Below are positions 44,526 through 54,764 of a DNA stretch of 64,000 nt, in pieces. Made by a program: the position numbers and the translations under genes. Positions within the stretch are counted from its first letter, which is position 1, and each line of letters opens with the position of its first letter. This DNA is from Tubulanus polymorphus. Lineage: Eukaryota; Nemertea; Palaeonemertea; Tubulaniformes; Tubulanidae. The DNA lies in assembly GCF_964204645.1 (NCBI RefSeq), contig NC_134026.1, forward strand, positions 13,480,450 through 13,544,449, in the 5' to 3' direction. Below the pieces are notes generated by a model, which was not told where the DNA came from, ran no database searches, and saw only the letters and a list, made by a program, of their open reading frames with translations.

Positions 44526-44642
44526 CTAACATTTTTCATGTCGTGATTTTTGGTATTTATCGATGTATTTTTTACAATATTGACAATAATATTGATTTTT
44601 ATTGACATTATTGTTTTCTAGTTGGAACACACTGTCTCCCAT
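44526..44642 (-). CDS. Arm ORF A, right copy: 38-aa zinc-finger protein
   Basis: ATG at 44,642. The peptide contains YYCQYCKKYIDKYQKSRHEK and ends in cysteine, giving C-x2-C-x10-H-x2-C at residues 20, 23, 34 and 38, a complete compact zinc-binding motif. The left copy lost the second half. It is preceded by the same T-tract and TAATAAATG start context. Confidence 0.5.
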   Translation of the reverse strand: MGDSVFQLENNNVNKNQYYCQYCKKYIDKYQKSRHEKC

Positions 44643-44727
44643 TTATTAGGAAAAAAAATTACTTGTGGTGATGAGTGGTGTCTCGCCCTCACGCCCTCTG
44701 GTATGAAAGCCTACTTTTCTAATTACT
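44643..44727 (-). repeat. Right terminal inverted repeat of the palindromic element
   Basis: Reverse complement of 37,986-38,070 with no difference that I could find. It ends TCTAATTACT at 44,727. The sequence beyond is not BEL/Pao, so the left-flank element does not resume. Confidence 0.85.
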
Positions 44728-45110
44728 ATCAGCTCCGTTTCAGGGCTACAGATAGGTCTAGGGAAGATACTTGATACACCAAGTATCGAGTTGTTTGAAA
44801 AATACCTTTATTCCGACAAACATACAGATGAATGGAGAGACAAAATGTGAACACAATAGCCAGTTGCGACTCATCTCCGAAGCTAAAAATGATCAATCTT
44901 TTGGGTAAAAGCCATCGACTTTGACATCCCTGATCAATGATGAGCAAAAATTTAGTTTTTGAGGGGTATTGAGTGCAACAGCCCCAGGAAATGAAGGTAA
45001 TGTTGCTTTCCATAGTTCAGAATTGAGGAACTGGATCCAACGGTTAAACTAACGCTTAGACTTAAAATACAAATAGAAACTAAAATACATAAAGAAAGAA
45101 AAACTTACGT
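44728..45110. other. No recognised feature
   Basis: A 94-codon minus-strand frame (44,729-45,013) has no domain. CTTACGTCAC at about 45,107-45,116 reads as a strong donor (GTGAC-GTAAGT) on the minus strand, just downstream of the ORF at 45,134. Confidence 0.4.
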
Positions 45111-45133
45111 CACAACAATTATTGGTAGGTGCA

Positions 45134-45871
45134 CTAGAGGACTTCACACATATTACTACACGGACACATGCCACTAGTCTCAGGAACAGTTCCCACATGC
45201 TTACTGCCCAGGGTTGAGGAAATCTCAGTATGCGCTAATAACTTTCCATCATCCTCATCATCATCATCATCATCCAAACTATTACTTCCAGTCACCCCAA
45301 AACTCTCAGTTTCACTAATAGAAACAGGAAGTTGCATGGCATTTGTGCAGACCGCATAACTATTTTGATTTCTTTTTTTAAGGGTGTCAGTAACTGACTC
45401 ATCAAAGTGTGAGTTTCTTTGTATGTTGATAATTTCAGGAACGCATTGTATGTCAAGCGAACCATTCGTAGTGATTGTCAATTGAAAGTTGTCAATTGTA
45501 GCTTCATCATCATCTGATTCAGATTCTGAAGATGAATTATGGCGTCTGCGTCGATAAATATGCTGAAATGCCTTGATGACTCCTTCAGCACGTACAACAT
45601 TTTTAGCTAATGCACTGAATGAACGGACTCCTCCAGTGATCCCACTACATCTATTTTGATCATGTCTAATGCTCCAAAGCACATCAGGAATCAAGTGTTC
45701 TTCATTTTCAAATTGAGCATTTTCGTGTATATTAAGAGCTTCCCCGTCAATTGTTTCTTCACCATTTATAGAAATTATCCGTTTACGGTTGTCACAAGAA
45801 TTAATGCGATCAATAACAACACCATTTGCTTTACCTGCTCCTTGTTTCATCTTGAAATGCAGATATATGGG
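45134..45871 (-). CDS. Candidate host exon encoding an acidic protein of unknown family
   Basis: The longest non-repeat frame of the window: ATG at 45,850, 238 codons, stop at 45,134. A good acceptor (T-rich tract and ATCTAG) precedes 45,871, and the frame is open from it (PIYLHFK before the ATG), so the ATG may be internal. The protein has DVLWSIRHDQNRCSGITGGV, then a basic run (YRRRRHN) beside SSSESESDDDE, and an acidic run DDDDDDEDDGK near the C-terminus, which ends PCSNMCEVL. A GTAAGT donor lies about 25 bases beyond the stop. No family is recognised. The basic and acidic tracts would suit a nuclear protein or a cytoplasmic tail, which is inference. Confidence 0.55.
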   Translation of the reverse strand, partial: PIYLHFKMKQGAGKANGVVIDRINSCDNRKRIISINGEETIDGEALNIHENAQFENEEHLIPDVLWSIRHDQNRCSGITGGVRSFSALAKNVVRAEGVIKAFQHIYRRRRHNSSSESESDDDEATIDNFQLTITTNGSLDIQCVPEIINIQRNSHFDESVTDTLKKRNQNSYAVCTNAMQLPVSISETESFGVTGSNSLDDDDDDEDDGKLLAHTEISSTLGSKHVGTVPETSGMCPCSNMCEVL

Positions 45872-45889
45872 CTAGATAGATAAAAAAAA

Positions 45890-46895
45890 TAAAAAAAGAA
45901 GTTTAGCATGACATTTATAAGATTGTGATCATACCATCCAGTGTTTTATCAATGTGCTGAAAGATTTTCACAATTCTTACATGACCGCTTACACATTTTC
46001 ACAATTCTTTGCAAATACCCTGGCATTAAAAAACAATTTTCAAGTGATTCCTATGTGCAAGACATATTGTTCAGAATTAAATGCAGTCTCAATTTAATGA
46101 GATTTGGCATCTACCTAATACAAGCCGCTTGGAATATTGCAAGGAATTCTAGCCACATACACACAGGCAACAGGAATCTTGCCATCCATAGCTTTAAATT
46201 TTCTGGATCAATTGTGTGCACAGACTGGTCTATAACTTCCTGATTTTTCCTGTTTCTTAAAGGTATGCAATCAGACCGGCCAAGTGCAACCATAAATTTT
46301 CCAGAAAATGTGGGATTTGAATGGTGGATGATTATAGATTTAAAGTCAACATTCAACACTGGTTTCTAGAATTTTCAAAATTTCAATGAAGATCAAAAAC
46401 ATTAATCGATTAGCAGCACCAGGTATAAACATAAGATATACATTTTGCAGAACATTGTTAGATGATTCTTATTATTGGAGTTATCTACTCATTAGCGGTT
46501 AACCCGTAAGTATTAGTCTTGAGAGTATCATTGTCATTAAGTCTTACGGCTCAGCAAACATTTATCCTATTTCTGCTATGTTATTAATGATATAAATCAC
46601 CAATTAATAGAATTTGCTTAGATTTATAAATTTTTTGGAAGGATTGCCTTGCTACACCTACACCCATATTTTTTCATTCATGGGAATTTTACGTACAACT
46701 TCCCAGATAATCCTTAGAATATAGTGCAGAATAACGTACAGGCTATAGGAGCAAATGGTAACATCTCAAAATTTCATTTAAGATTTTTTTCTGAAAAAAA
46801 AAAAAAATATAAATCATGTGTTAGGGAGCCAGGGCACATTCTATCAACAGTTTGTGCCCAAAAGGTTTGCTAATTTATTCTTGTAGGTTAAACTG
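45890..46895. other. No recognised feature
   Basis: Frames at 45,941-46,243 and 46,111-46,359 on opposite strands have no domain. A poly-A run lies at about 46,795-46,807. Confidence 0.35.
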
Positions 46896-46899
46896 CACA

Positions 46900-47205
46900 A
46901 TATTGGTCTACCTGCATGGTGTTTTTAAATGCAAATTAGTATTGTTTACAATTAATCTGCATATTGAAAGAAACATTTTTTTTCATCAAGATAACCCCAG
47001 GGGTATTATGCATAATTAATTTTAGTTCAATATTTTAAAACAAATCTTTTTTTATATATAGATTATCCTTTATCTAACGGCTTGGTTGATTTTGGTGAGA
47101 TACACGTGCTACTAAACGTGGGCACTATTATCACATCTCCGCTAAAGTAAATACTTTAAACTACACCGCGCATCAACATGGAATTTTCAGCACAGTACAA
47201 AATGC
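46900..47205. repeat. Dispersed repeat, second copy at 58,585
   Basis: ACTGCACAATATTGGTCTAC, ATTATCCTTTATCTAACGGC and TTGATTTTGGTGAG recur in the same order and orientation at 58,585-58,866 with many changes. Non-coding, about 300 bases, family unknown. Confidence 0.7.
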
Positions 47206-47607
47206 TTATTATCTTTCTCATCTTGTCTGCTATTCAGACGGGAAAACAGTTAAGATGAATGTACACATAATACAAACACGCCTACCCAGGCATAAAGGCT
47301 TACAAACACAGCACACCAGTCTAATAATGCCAGGCATTCCAAGGACCAGGGCCCAGATATAAAGAATCCAATTAGTCCATATTTGACAAACAATGAAAAG
47401 TCCCATGAAGGATTATCACGAAACATATGCGATCTATAAGTCAGCCGCTAACCATTTTTCACGAGCTATCTTAGCTATGTTGCGGACCAATCTTTGCACA
47501 ACAGTTTCATTTACGGTATATCCTCATTATTTTCCGCTTGCAGCTTCCCACCATGAACATTATCTATGCTGCAACAGTCAACCTCGAGAGGGTTAAGTTT
47601 GTTTATA

Positions 47608-47637
47608 GGTCGATTAGTCTGGGACGACTAATCGACC
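47608..47637. repeat. Perfect 12-bp hairpin
   Basis: GGTCGATTAGTC and GACTAATCGACC are separated by TGGGAC. It lies just downstream (on the minus strand) of the BEL/Pao integrase fragment and could be part of that element or a terminator-like structure. Confidence 0.6.
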
Positions 47638-47639
47638 CA

Positions 47640-48106
47640 ATATTTTTAAATATATTTAGTATATAATATATTTTTAATTCCAATATTTTTTTGAAGAGCA
47701 GTTGAAAGTGTGCGCATTATCTGAGAACATTTTAATCGGTAGTCCACAACGACTAAAGAATCGACGAAATGAATAAGACTGCCTGTTTAAAACTATCTGC
47801 AGTCAAATCAGTCACTAGCTCTAAATGAATGGCTCTCGAACCTGGGAACGTGAATAAGTCGATAAAGGTTTTATCATTTCCCGAAATCAATGGTCTGCAA
47901 AAATCTACGTCTGTATAATAAAAGAGGGGCACAATCGCAAATTGGCTACGTGGCAAAGGCAGGGGGATCTGGCAAACTGAAGGTAATCCTGTGATCTTTT
48001 TACATAAGACACACTTTAACAAAAGCCTTTTCACAAAGGGCCTAATCCTGGTTATCCAGAAACTTTGACACACAAGCCCGATGGTCGTTTTGGTAACCAG
48101 ATGCAT
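47640..48106 (-). pseudogene. BEL/Pao integrase fragment
   Basis: Minus strand. ITRIRPFVKRLLLKCVLCKK is the end of the integrase zinc-binding region, followed by TDVDFCRPLI, FIDLFTFPGSRAIHLELVTD and LTADSFKQAVLF. This matches the DFAGPL, FTC-TRAIHLELV-DL order of BEL/Pao integrase cores. A frameshift at about 47,760 then leads to FRRFFSRCGLPIKMFSDNAH, which carries the second catalytic aspartate region. The copy is truncated on both sides. Confidence 0.88.
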
Positions 48107-48109
48107 ACA

Positions 48110-49875
48110 TAACCTGTGAGTCTTTAACTATCATAGACGTAAAATCACACTTCGGCAACAAAATCGGAAATTTACAATCATCACATAATGATGCATTGTG
48201 AATTCATCCCGCACTTCTAATAATATACTATAATGCTCACTATGAAAAAACTATGCGGTGAATCAATCCGGAATTTTTCAGTAGAATGTCAGACACTAGG
48301 TACCTTTCTTTAAAGGTTTATTTGTTGTATGCCATTAACAATCAGTTATATAATACTTTATTCATAACTTTGAAGCGTCGCGCCGGCAGCGAACGCTCAA
48401 GCAAGGTCAGTCAGTCACGTAGGCCAACGATAACACAAAACAGACCACGGTTTGCCGGTTAAGAGCGTCTCTCCACATAAATTAGAGGGACTGTAATGGG
48501 CCATTTGTTGACACTAACCTTTAATAAACTTCGTATGGATACAATCAAGATAATTCAACCCTATAATTCCACTATTCAACGACGATCGACGCGAAGCTAA
48601 AGCATGGCGCCGCCTTTCATTACACTAGTCACGATGTATCTCTACACACATCAAAATCACACTTGAATTACAAGTGTTGACTTTGAAAACGATCGAAATC
48701 TAGCAATTTGATTGGGAAAATAGCAGCACTATAATTGAACAAAGTTAATAAACCACCTCCGACTGTCTAATCATTTAAAAGCTTTGCCTTCACATGGAAC
48801 TATTTCCGCCTTATCACAGGTGCACTCTGCCGCCGTGATTCGCCCATTCAACGATAAAAACTTTCCCATGGGCTCATTATCAACATTTTCTAATAATTTA
48901 GGGAAATATTCAAAAAAGCAAAATTTCACACTCTGCATTGATACGATTAAAGTATTTATTCCTTTGACAAATCTTCCTCTGAACTCCCACCAACAAGTTA
49001 TAAGAGGCGATACCAAAATCAAAATGACGTCATCGACTCACTACCATCTTATAACCTATAAGGTATAAATACTAGTTTAGCAGAATAACTGGTTCAAACT
49101 AAGAAAGCAATTGCTTACCGAAACATTCGACTGTAAATAACAAGTCGACGCGTAATATTTTTTGCTCTTAACCTACTTAACAAGCTAATTACCGCAGTAA
49201 ACTGATTAATTCATCACCGAAACGATGAGGAGTGATTAGCCATAAGTATCATATTTTGCCACATGTCATCATACTTTCACAAGAATATTAAAGAACAACA
49301 TATTTCATAACATTTTAACTAACATGGACTTTATTTTGATCGCTGTAACAATTAAGAAAGCTTCTTTCCTAAAATGAAATAATCACGTCATGCAAAGATA
49401 TAATCAATACCACTGCACAGGCACACACAACCACATGTGCACGTTCATAGCCTCACACACGCTCAATGCAGGCCTTTGTATAAAACAGTGACAGCGATGC
49501 ATTCATCAACCACGTGTGTAATTTCCCTGCCAATCATATTGTGTTACAACGCGCTGGCAGTGGAAAGTCGGACATTGCCGTAGGGGAAAAGAATTCGGAA
49601 TTTTGGATACCTGATTGTATCGTCAGATTTCTTCACACAAATAAAGAGGATTCCGAAAAATTTGAGAGGGTTGGCAGCCCTATACAGACTGCCTCGCAGG
49701 CGAGTGTAAGTCTACTGCAGTTTAATGACACAGCACTTATATGCTTGTGTGTGAGTACAGTAGTATGCAAACCAATTAATCATTGGGATCTGTTGTTTCT
49801 AATATGAAATTACCAGGTTAGTGCTCAATGTTCGTATCCACGTGTTGAATGTATTGTGTATACATTGAAATTGAA
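48110..49875. other. No recognised feature
   Basis: Overlapping opposite-strand frames at 48,771-49,068 and one at 49,514-49,807 have no domains. GC-richer patches near 48,375-48,480 are not otherwise remarkable. Confidence 0.35.
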
Positions 49876-49879
49876 TGCT

Positions 49880-50110
49880 TTTTGGCATGTTAGATTGATG
49901 CCAACAACCGACCTTTGTCTATTTGCCGACCTCTATCATCGAATCAATCAATTGGCTATTTTTCATTTCATATTGATCAGAATCGTGATCCCCATTGAAC
50001 ATTAGTCTAAGTTCCAAAGATGTTGCTTAACTGCAACTTTGCTTTATTTGTATTTTTGCCATTATTCATTTTGGATCCAGAGACAAAAATATTCAATATA
50101 AACTGACTTG
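49880..50110. repeat. Dispersed repeat, second copy at 52,605
   Basis: CTTTTTGGCATGTTAGATTG, TTCCAAAGATGTTGCTTAA and GGATCCAGAGACAAAAATAT occur in the same order at 52,605-52,795, where the unit is about 40 bases shorter. Non-coding, family unknown. Confidence 0.7.
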
Positions 50111-50485
50111 TACTCGCATGTGTATGGTACCTAGTCCAAAGAAACCCCTGCCATTTTGTGTGCTTTCCCATAATTAAGTCAGTAGCGCTGGAATTCCCAA
50201 AATTTCCTGTTTATCCCCAAAACAGCCAATCACATTACGCTTGTAGAGACGATGCCCCCCAATCAAAGGTCACAGGTATCTTACACCTACAGCAATAATG
50301 GAAATGGATTTTACCACAGAATTTCACTGGCATCAGTAAGGAGACAAACCAGTAGCAATATTTTTATAACCTGACGCAAATGCTGCCCCTGCTGTCATTG
50401 ATATTGAGGCCACGAAGACAATTAGTATTCAATGTCTAAATTACTCTGCAACTATCCCTACTTCTAACTAGCCCATCCACCTTCT

Positions 50486-50790
50486 GCAGGGACTCGAACC
50501 TGATGGCATCGCTACACTCAGCCACGGCACGAACCCCTGCATCAGTAGACCGGGTGCGCAGGTACATGCGCAGCTTTCCGAACGAAAACTGGCGGCACCA
50601 ATCAGATTGCTCGTTGTATAATCGTTGAGGCGAATTTCAAGGAAGAACTATAAATGGGAAAACCCGGGCTAAAATAAAACTGCGCATGTATCTGCGCATA
50701 CGGTCGATTATGGCAGGGTTTCGTGCCGTGGCAATCTCGATGCCATCAGGTTCGAATCCCTGCCGGGGGAGGATGTTACTAGCCTGGCAC
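50486..50790. mobile_element. Inverted pair of tRNA-derived SINE-like heads
   Basis: The minus-strand copy (about 50,486-50,585) reads GTGCCGTGGCTGAGTGTAGC, then GGTTCGAGTCC. The plus-strand copy (about 50,690-50,785) reads GTGCCGTGGCAATCTCGATG, then GGTTCGAATCC. These look like tRNA A and B boxes, the A box being better in the first copy. Both continue into TGCGCAGNTACATGCGCAG-like sequence, so about 100 bases are inverted around a 100-base spacer. Either an inverted duplication or a foldback element. Confidence 0.6.
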
Positions 50791-50859
50791 TGCACTGCAC
50801 AACGGGCCCGACTGTTTTGATGATGTGCCACCTTTGTATTATAGTATATAAGTCAGTAT

Positions 50860-51590
50860 TCTAAAAAACAATGGACCCTTCATTTCGACACTTACAAAGT
50901 ATGCTAGAGCAGATATTTCTATTATGAATTCCGCACAAAACTAAATGCACATACCTAATTCATGTACATCCAAATGGCGACATCTTCCTGTGGAAGCCAC
51001 CTTGAACCGAAGAACGCAAAAATAGGGCCATGCTCTGTGATTCTTTTTTTTTAAACTTGAGAAATATCATTTTTGAAAATACGAATTGTCACCGTCTGGA
51101 CTGATGTCTGATTAATGAAATAAAGATGTTGTGAAATTATTTCGTGGCTTACAGGGAGCAAATAAAGGTTTCTAATTTCATGTACATAAGTATAGGATCA
51201 TGCTACTTTCTAGGGTGACATGATTTTCGTCTGATATTAATAGCTAATAAACTGTGAGTCAATTGATGATACAACATGGTTGTTCTTGGTGTACTTATAT
51301 ACCGCGTTGCATAATATTATGTGTTTCTATTCAAAAGAGGCCACTCTCCATTCTTTACTGCCTATATCAATGCGGACATATCATTATGCGATTGCTTAAC
51401 CCCCTCCCATGTACCACATAACTAACAAACAAAAATGCAATAAAATAACTTTTAGGACCATTAAATCAAAAATCTGAATTCAATTGAGTTTCAATTTGAA
51501 TTAAATATGTAACAGTAATGGCATGACGCCATAGACATCAACCAATGCTAGAAATAGTGTGGTAATAATGATAATAACAATCAAGTGAAT
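50860..51590. other. No recognised feature
   Basis: Non-coding AT-rich sequence without repeats shared elsewhere in the window. Confidence 0.4.
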
Positions 51591-51594
51591 CAAG

Positions 51595-51721
51595 AGGGTT
51601 TTCGGTGAACAAACAAAAAACCCTTATGATAATAATCCACAAAGTAACAAAAGGGTTTCTGTGAAAGCTTTCACAGAAACCCTAATTATAATCACAAGAA
51701 TATCAATAGGGTTATGTGAAG
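51595..51721. repeat. Cluster of AGGGTT-GTGAA inverted motifs with a 32-bp perfect palindrome
   Basis: The palindrome at 51,652-51,683 has half-arm AGGGTTTCTGTGAAAG. Related words AGGGTTTTCGGTGAAC (51,595) and AGGGTTATGTGAAG (51,708) flank it, and AAAAAACCCTT (about 51,615) is an inverted partial copy. It may be a small foldback element or a binding-site cluster. Confidence 0.7.
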
Positions 51722-51724
51722 TAA

Positions 51725-52600
51725 CAACTCAACTTACTTTATGATCACCCATGCAGGTAGTCGGTCCTATCATGTTGTAGACAGCTTCCGATTGCTAGAA
51801 AAATATGTGAAATAAAACTTTAGTGGAGGTGATTTTCTGTGATAGTAGACATTATTATATCACATTGAATATACCATCGAAGGTACTATGCTGGAAAACT
51901 ACATAAATCTAGTTGAGACCAAAAAGAGAAACAAGAGGCCCATAGGCATTGAAGCAGTAGATTATACCGTGGTATGGTTAATGTGTTACATGGTTTATGT
52001 TACTGTTTACGATGGTCAATATTTTACATCTACCCACAGATGTACACATAATGAGTGCTAGACATGTAAAGGGCAAATGCCATCAAAATTGTGCTTTCCG
52101 CGATTTCTAAACCAGAAGAAACTTTAGTATATACATAACGACCTGAGATGTGACTTATTGAAAAAAGGAGCACGAATTAGCCGTAATCATTAGCGGAATA
52201 GTCATTTATTTATCCTTCACTCTGTGCGTCTAGTTCATATTCAACCCACGGGTGGTGCCATTTATGATGTTAACTATAATCAACACCAGCACGTGAGTGC
52301 GCTAATATGCGTAGCCTATGTATAATCGATAAAATAAACATATTTGTTCATTTGTGAATACATCACATTTTAAAATGAATTTTACACAATATTCTATTTT
52401 GAAGGTCAATTTGTGTTAATGTAGGATTCTCATTCACACTAACAATGAATTTCATTTTTCGATCCTAAACTAATTGTATTTTTTTTTCATCCTAGGTTAA
52501 TTGTATAACTGCACACCAGTCACTTCAAGATTAAACCCTTAGAACATGTCTTATTGGCAAACCAGCTAACAATCAGCATACAGTATTTCTAACCACAACA
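51725..52600. other. No recognised feature
   Basis: AT-rich and non-coding. Confidence 0.4.
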
Positions 52601-52604
52601 CAAT

Positions 52605-52795
52605 ATCTTTTTGGCATGTTGGATTGATGCCAACAACTGACCTTCTGTTCTATCATCCTATCGTAATCGTAATCATAATCCCAATCGAACATTTATTCCA
52701 AAGATGTTGCTTAATCTTAACATTACTTCAGTTGTATTTTTGCCATTATGTAATGTGGATCCAGAGACAAAAATATGCGATATAAACTGACTTTT
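52605..52795. repeat. Dispersed repeat, copy of 49,880-50,110
   Basis: Same orientation, shortened in the middle, with GGATCCAGAGACAAAAATAT near its end. Confidence 0.7.
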
Positions 52796-53072
52796 TCAAT
52801 ACGAAAGTAAAAAAATGCGATGTCTAGACATGTGTACTAGGAAATCGACAAATTCAAGTTCTGAAATTAGTCGTTTGATGGCATTAGTCAGAACCGGAAA
52901 TTGGAGCATAAATCCGCCATGTTCTAGTTCATTTGCAATAAAAACTCGCAATTCAAGGTTTTAGTTAACGATATTTTACTTACTATACTCTGTCACGCGT
53001 AATCCTTTAAGTATGATATCCTGACAATGTGTTGGATTCGATCAAACACAACTTTAAATGCTAGAGATTACT

Positions 53073-53688
53073 AACTAAGGGTCGAGGGACACCATGCCCA
53101 CTTACAAAATATGCCTACAAAATATGCATACTAATATTAAATGGAAATACTAAGTTATCCTACTATTCAACACCCCCTGGTGACCATATGCAAAAAGCAA
53201 ATACCTTGAAACTTACTACAATCATAGAACATGTTATGAGCTACAAGTTTGCAATTGGTTGTGGTAACAATATATGCCTAGGTACCACTATAACATGGAA
53301 ATACTAAGTTATAGTACTATTCAACACCCCCTGGTGACCATATACAAACACCAATGACCTTGAAACTCAGCACAATCATAGAACATGTCATGAGTTAAAA
53401 TTTTTCTCATGCTGATAGGCACTTGGAGGATACAAATATGTGAACGATCAAGGTAATTGATTAAAGCATCTTCAAAATTTCCATTTAAAACTTCAAAATG
53501 TGTTAAGTGCTGATTATGCAAACAAAATTGGCTGCCAGTCAGCCATCTTGATTTTAACAGGGCCAATTTTTGGGCCGAAGATATGTCTAGGGTAGATACA
53601 TGTATAAACCAAATATCAAGACATTACCCTGCAGCGTCTTCTAAACTTCACAAAATAACTGGATGAGAACGGACGGACGGACGACGAC
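53073..53688 (-). mobile_element. Mosaic element, internally deleted copy
   Basis: It starts AACTAAGGGTCGAGGGACAC and ends after AAAATAACTGGATGAGAACG and a GGACGGACGG microsatellite. Two core repeats (about 53,165 and 53,325, CAACACCCCCTGGTGACC) remain. Confidence 0.78.
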
Positions 53689-53689
53689 T

Positions 53690-53985
53690 GATAATCACTC
53701 TAACCCATCAGCTCCGCTGACTTTCGTCCACAGCGGAGCTGAAAATGGCTCCGTAACTGTATAGGCCTTGGTCCATAGAACATTCATACCAAATTTGGAA
53801 TTGATCTGATTAAAACTGTAGGACTAGTGTCAATTTGAAGAAATAAAAACTCCACCCCCAGGGGTGCCCCTTGGGGGACGAATCCAAGAAATTGCTCTGT
53901 AACGAAAGAACGAACTACAATGACCTCACCCCCTAACCCATCAGCTCAGCTGACCTTCGGTCACAGCGGAGCTAAAAATGTCAAA
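53690..53985. repeat. Repeat bracketed by AGCTCCGCTG hairpins
   Basis: TAACCCATCAGCTC occurs at about 53,701 and 53,934, each followed by a hairpin. The first is AGCTCCGCTG (53,710-53,719) with CAGCGGAGCT (53,731-53,740), an exact 10-bp stem. The second has one mismatch. The 200 bases between are non-coding. Confidence 0.65.
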
Positions 53986-54060
53986 GTAATAATTTTCTGT
54001 TGAAATGCAGCTCATGAAAATTACAGATCAAATCAAATTAGGAAACGCAAACTATCCCAG

Positions 54061-54480
54061 AACTAGGGGTCCAGGGACACCATGCCCACTTGGAAAGTGG
54101 TTTCAAATGCTCAACAATCCAACAGTATCAATGTTCAACGCCCCCTGGTGACCATATTCATAAAGCAATGACCTTGAAACTAACCACATTCATAGAACAT
54201 GTCAGCAGCAGCTTTTGTAATCGATTGTGATAACAAAATATGCCTCGTTACCAATTTAATATGGAAATACTAAGTTATTCTACTATTCAACGCCCCCTGG
54301 TGACCATATTCAAAACCCAATGTCCTTGAAACTCACAAAAATCGTTAAACATGTCATGAGCTACAACTTTGCAATTGGTCATGGTAACAAAATATGCCTA
54401 GGTACCAAGATAATAAGGAAATACTAAGTTATTCTACTATTCAATGCCCCCTAGTGACCATATAGAATAACTTATGTCCT

Positions 54481-54482
<2 letters not shown>
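54061..54482 (-). mobile_element. Mosaic element, truncated at a TA microsatellite
   Basis: Starts AACTAGGGGTCCAGGGACAC and contains three core repeats with CAACGCCCCCTGGTGACC-like words at about 54,137, 54,288 and 54,441. It stops where the (TA)n run begins. Confidence 0.8.

Positions 54483-54485
<3 letters not shown>

Positions 54486-54515
<30 letters not shown>
54486..54515. repeat. (TA)n microsatellite
   Basis: About 14 TA units after a T-run. Confidence 0.95.
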
Positions 54516-54516
<1 letters not shown>

Positions 54517-54764
54517 CTTTATTTGACAAAAAATTATAATGTTAAAGGTTTGCTCTGGTACAAAGTACATTAATAGCAACACCATAATAATAATTGTTCA
54601 CAAGAACAATTGATCTGGACTATTAGGGGATGGTCCGTTTATGATGGCTAGTACCATCTTTGTACCACTGCCCCCTTTATCCACCCCGATCTTTGCCCAT
54701 ATTTCGTCATGAAATTCTGGGGTTTAACTGATTTTTCATCATCAGTTTTTCTACTGACTTTTGT

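Larger units (their letters stand above)
37986..44727. mobile_element. Palindromic virus-like element: two head-to-head arms with matching ORF sets
   Basis: The left arm (37,986 to about 41,018) and right arm (about 41,020 to 44,727) are inverted copies. The outermost 85 bases agree at nearly every position, starting AGTAATTAGAAAAGTAGGCT. Arms share four ORFs, a 47-bp array and a 24-bp array in the same order. ORFs differ by only a few bases, but the 24-bp array is about twice as long on the right. The flanks are unrelated (BEL/Pao on the left, unknown on the right), which argues against a folded-read artefact. No polymerase, integrase, ATPase or capsid is recognised. AG at the outer ends, high AT content, and small zinc-finger and membrane ORFs suggest a Polinton-related or other protein-primed virus-like element; this is inference. 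Confidence 0.8.

Noticed and set aside
37986-44727. Palindrome as a folded-read assembly artefact
   Set aside because: The flanks differ on the two sides, array lengths differ two-fold and point differences exist between arms, which a folded read would not produce.
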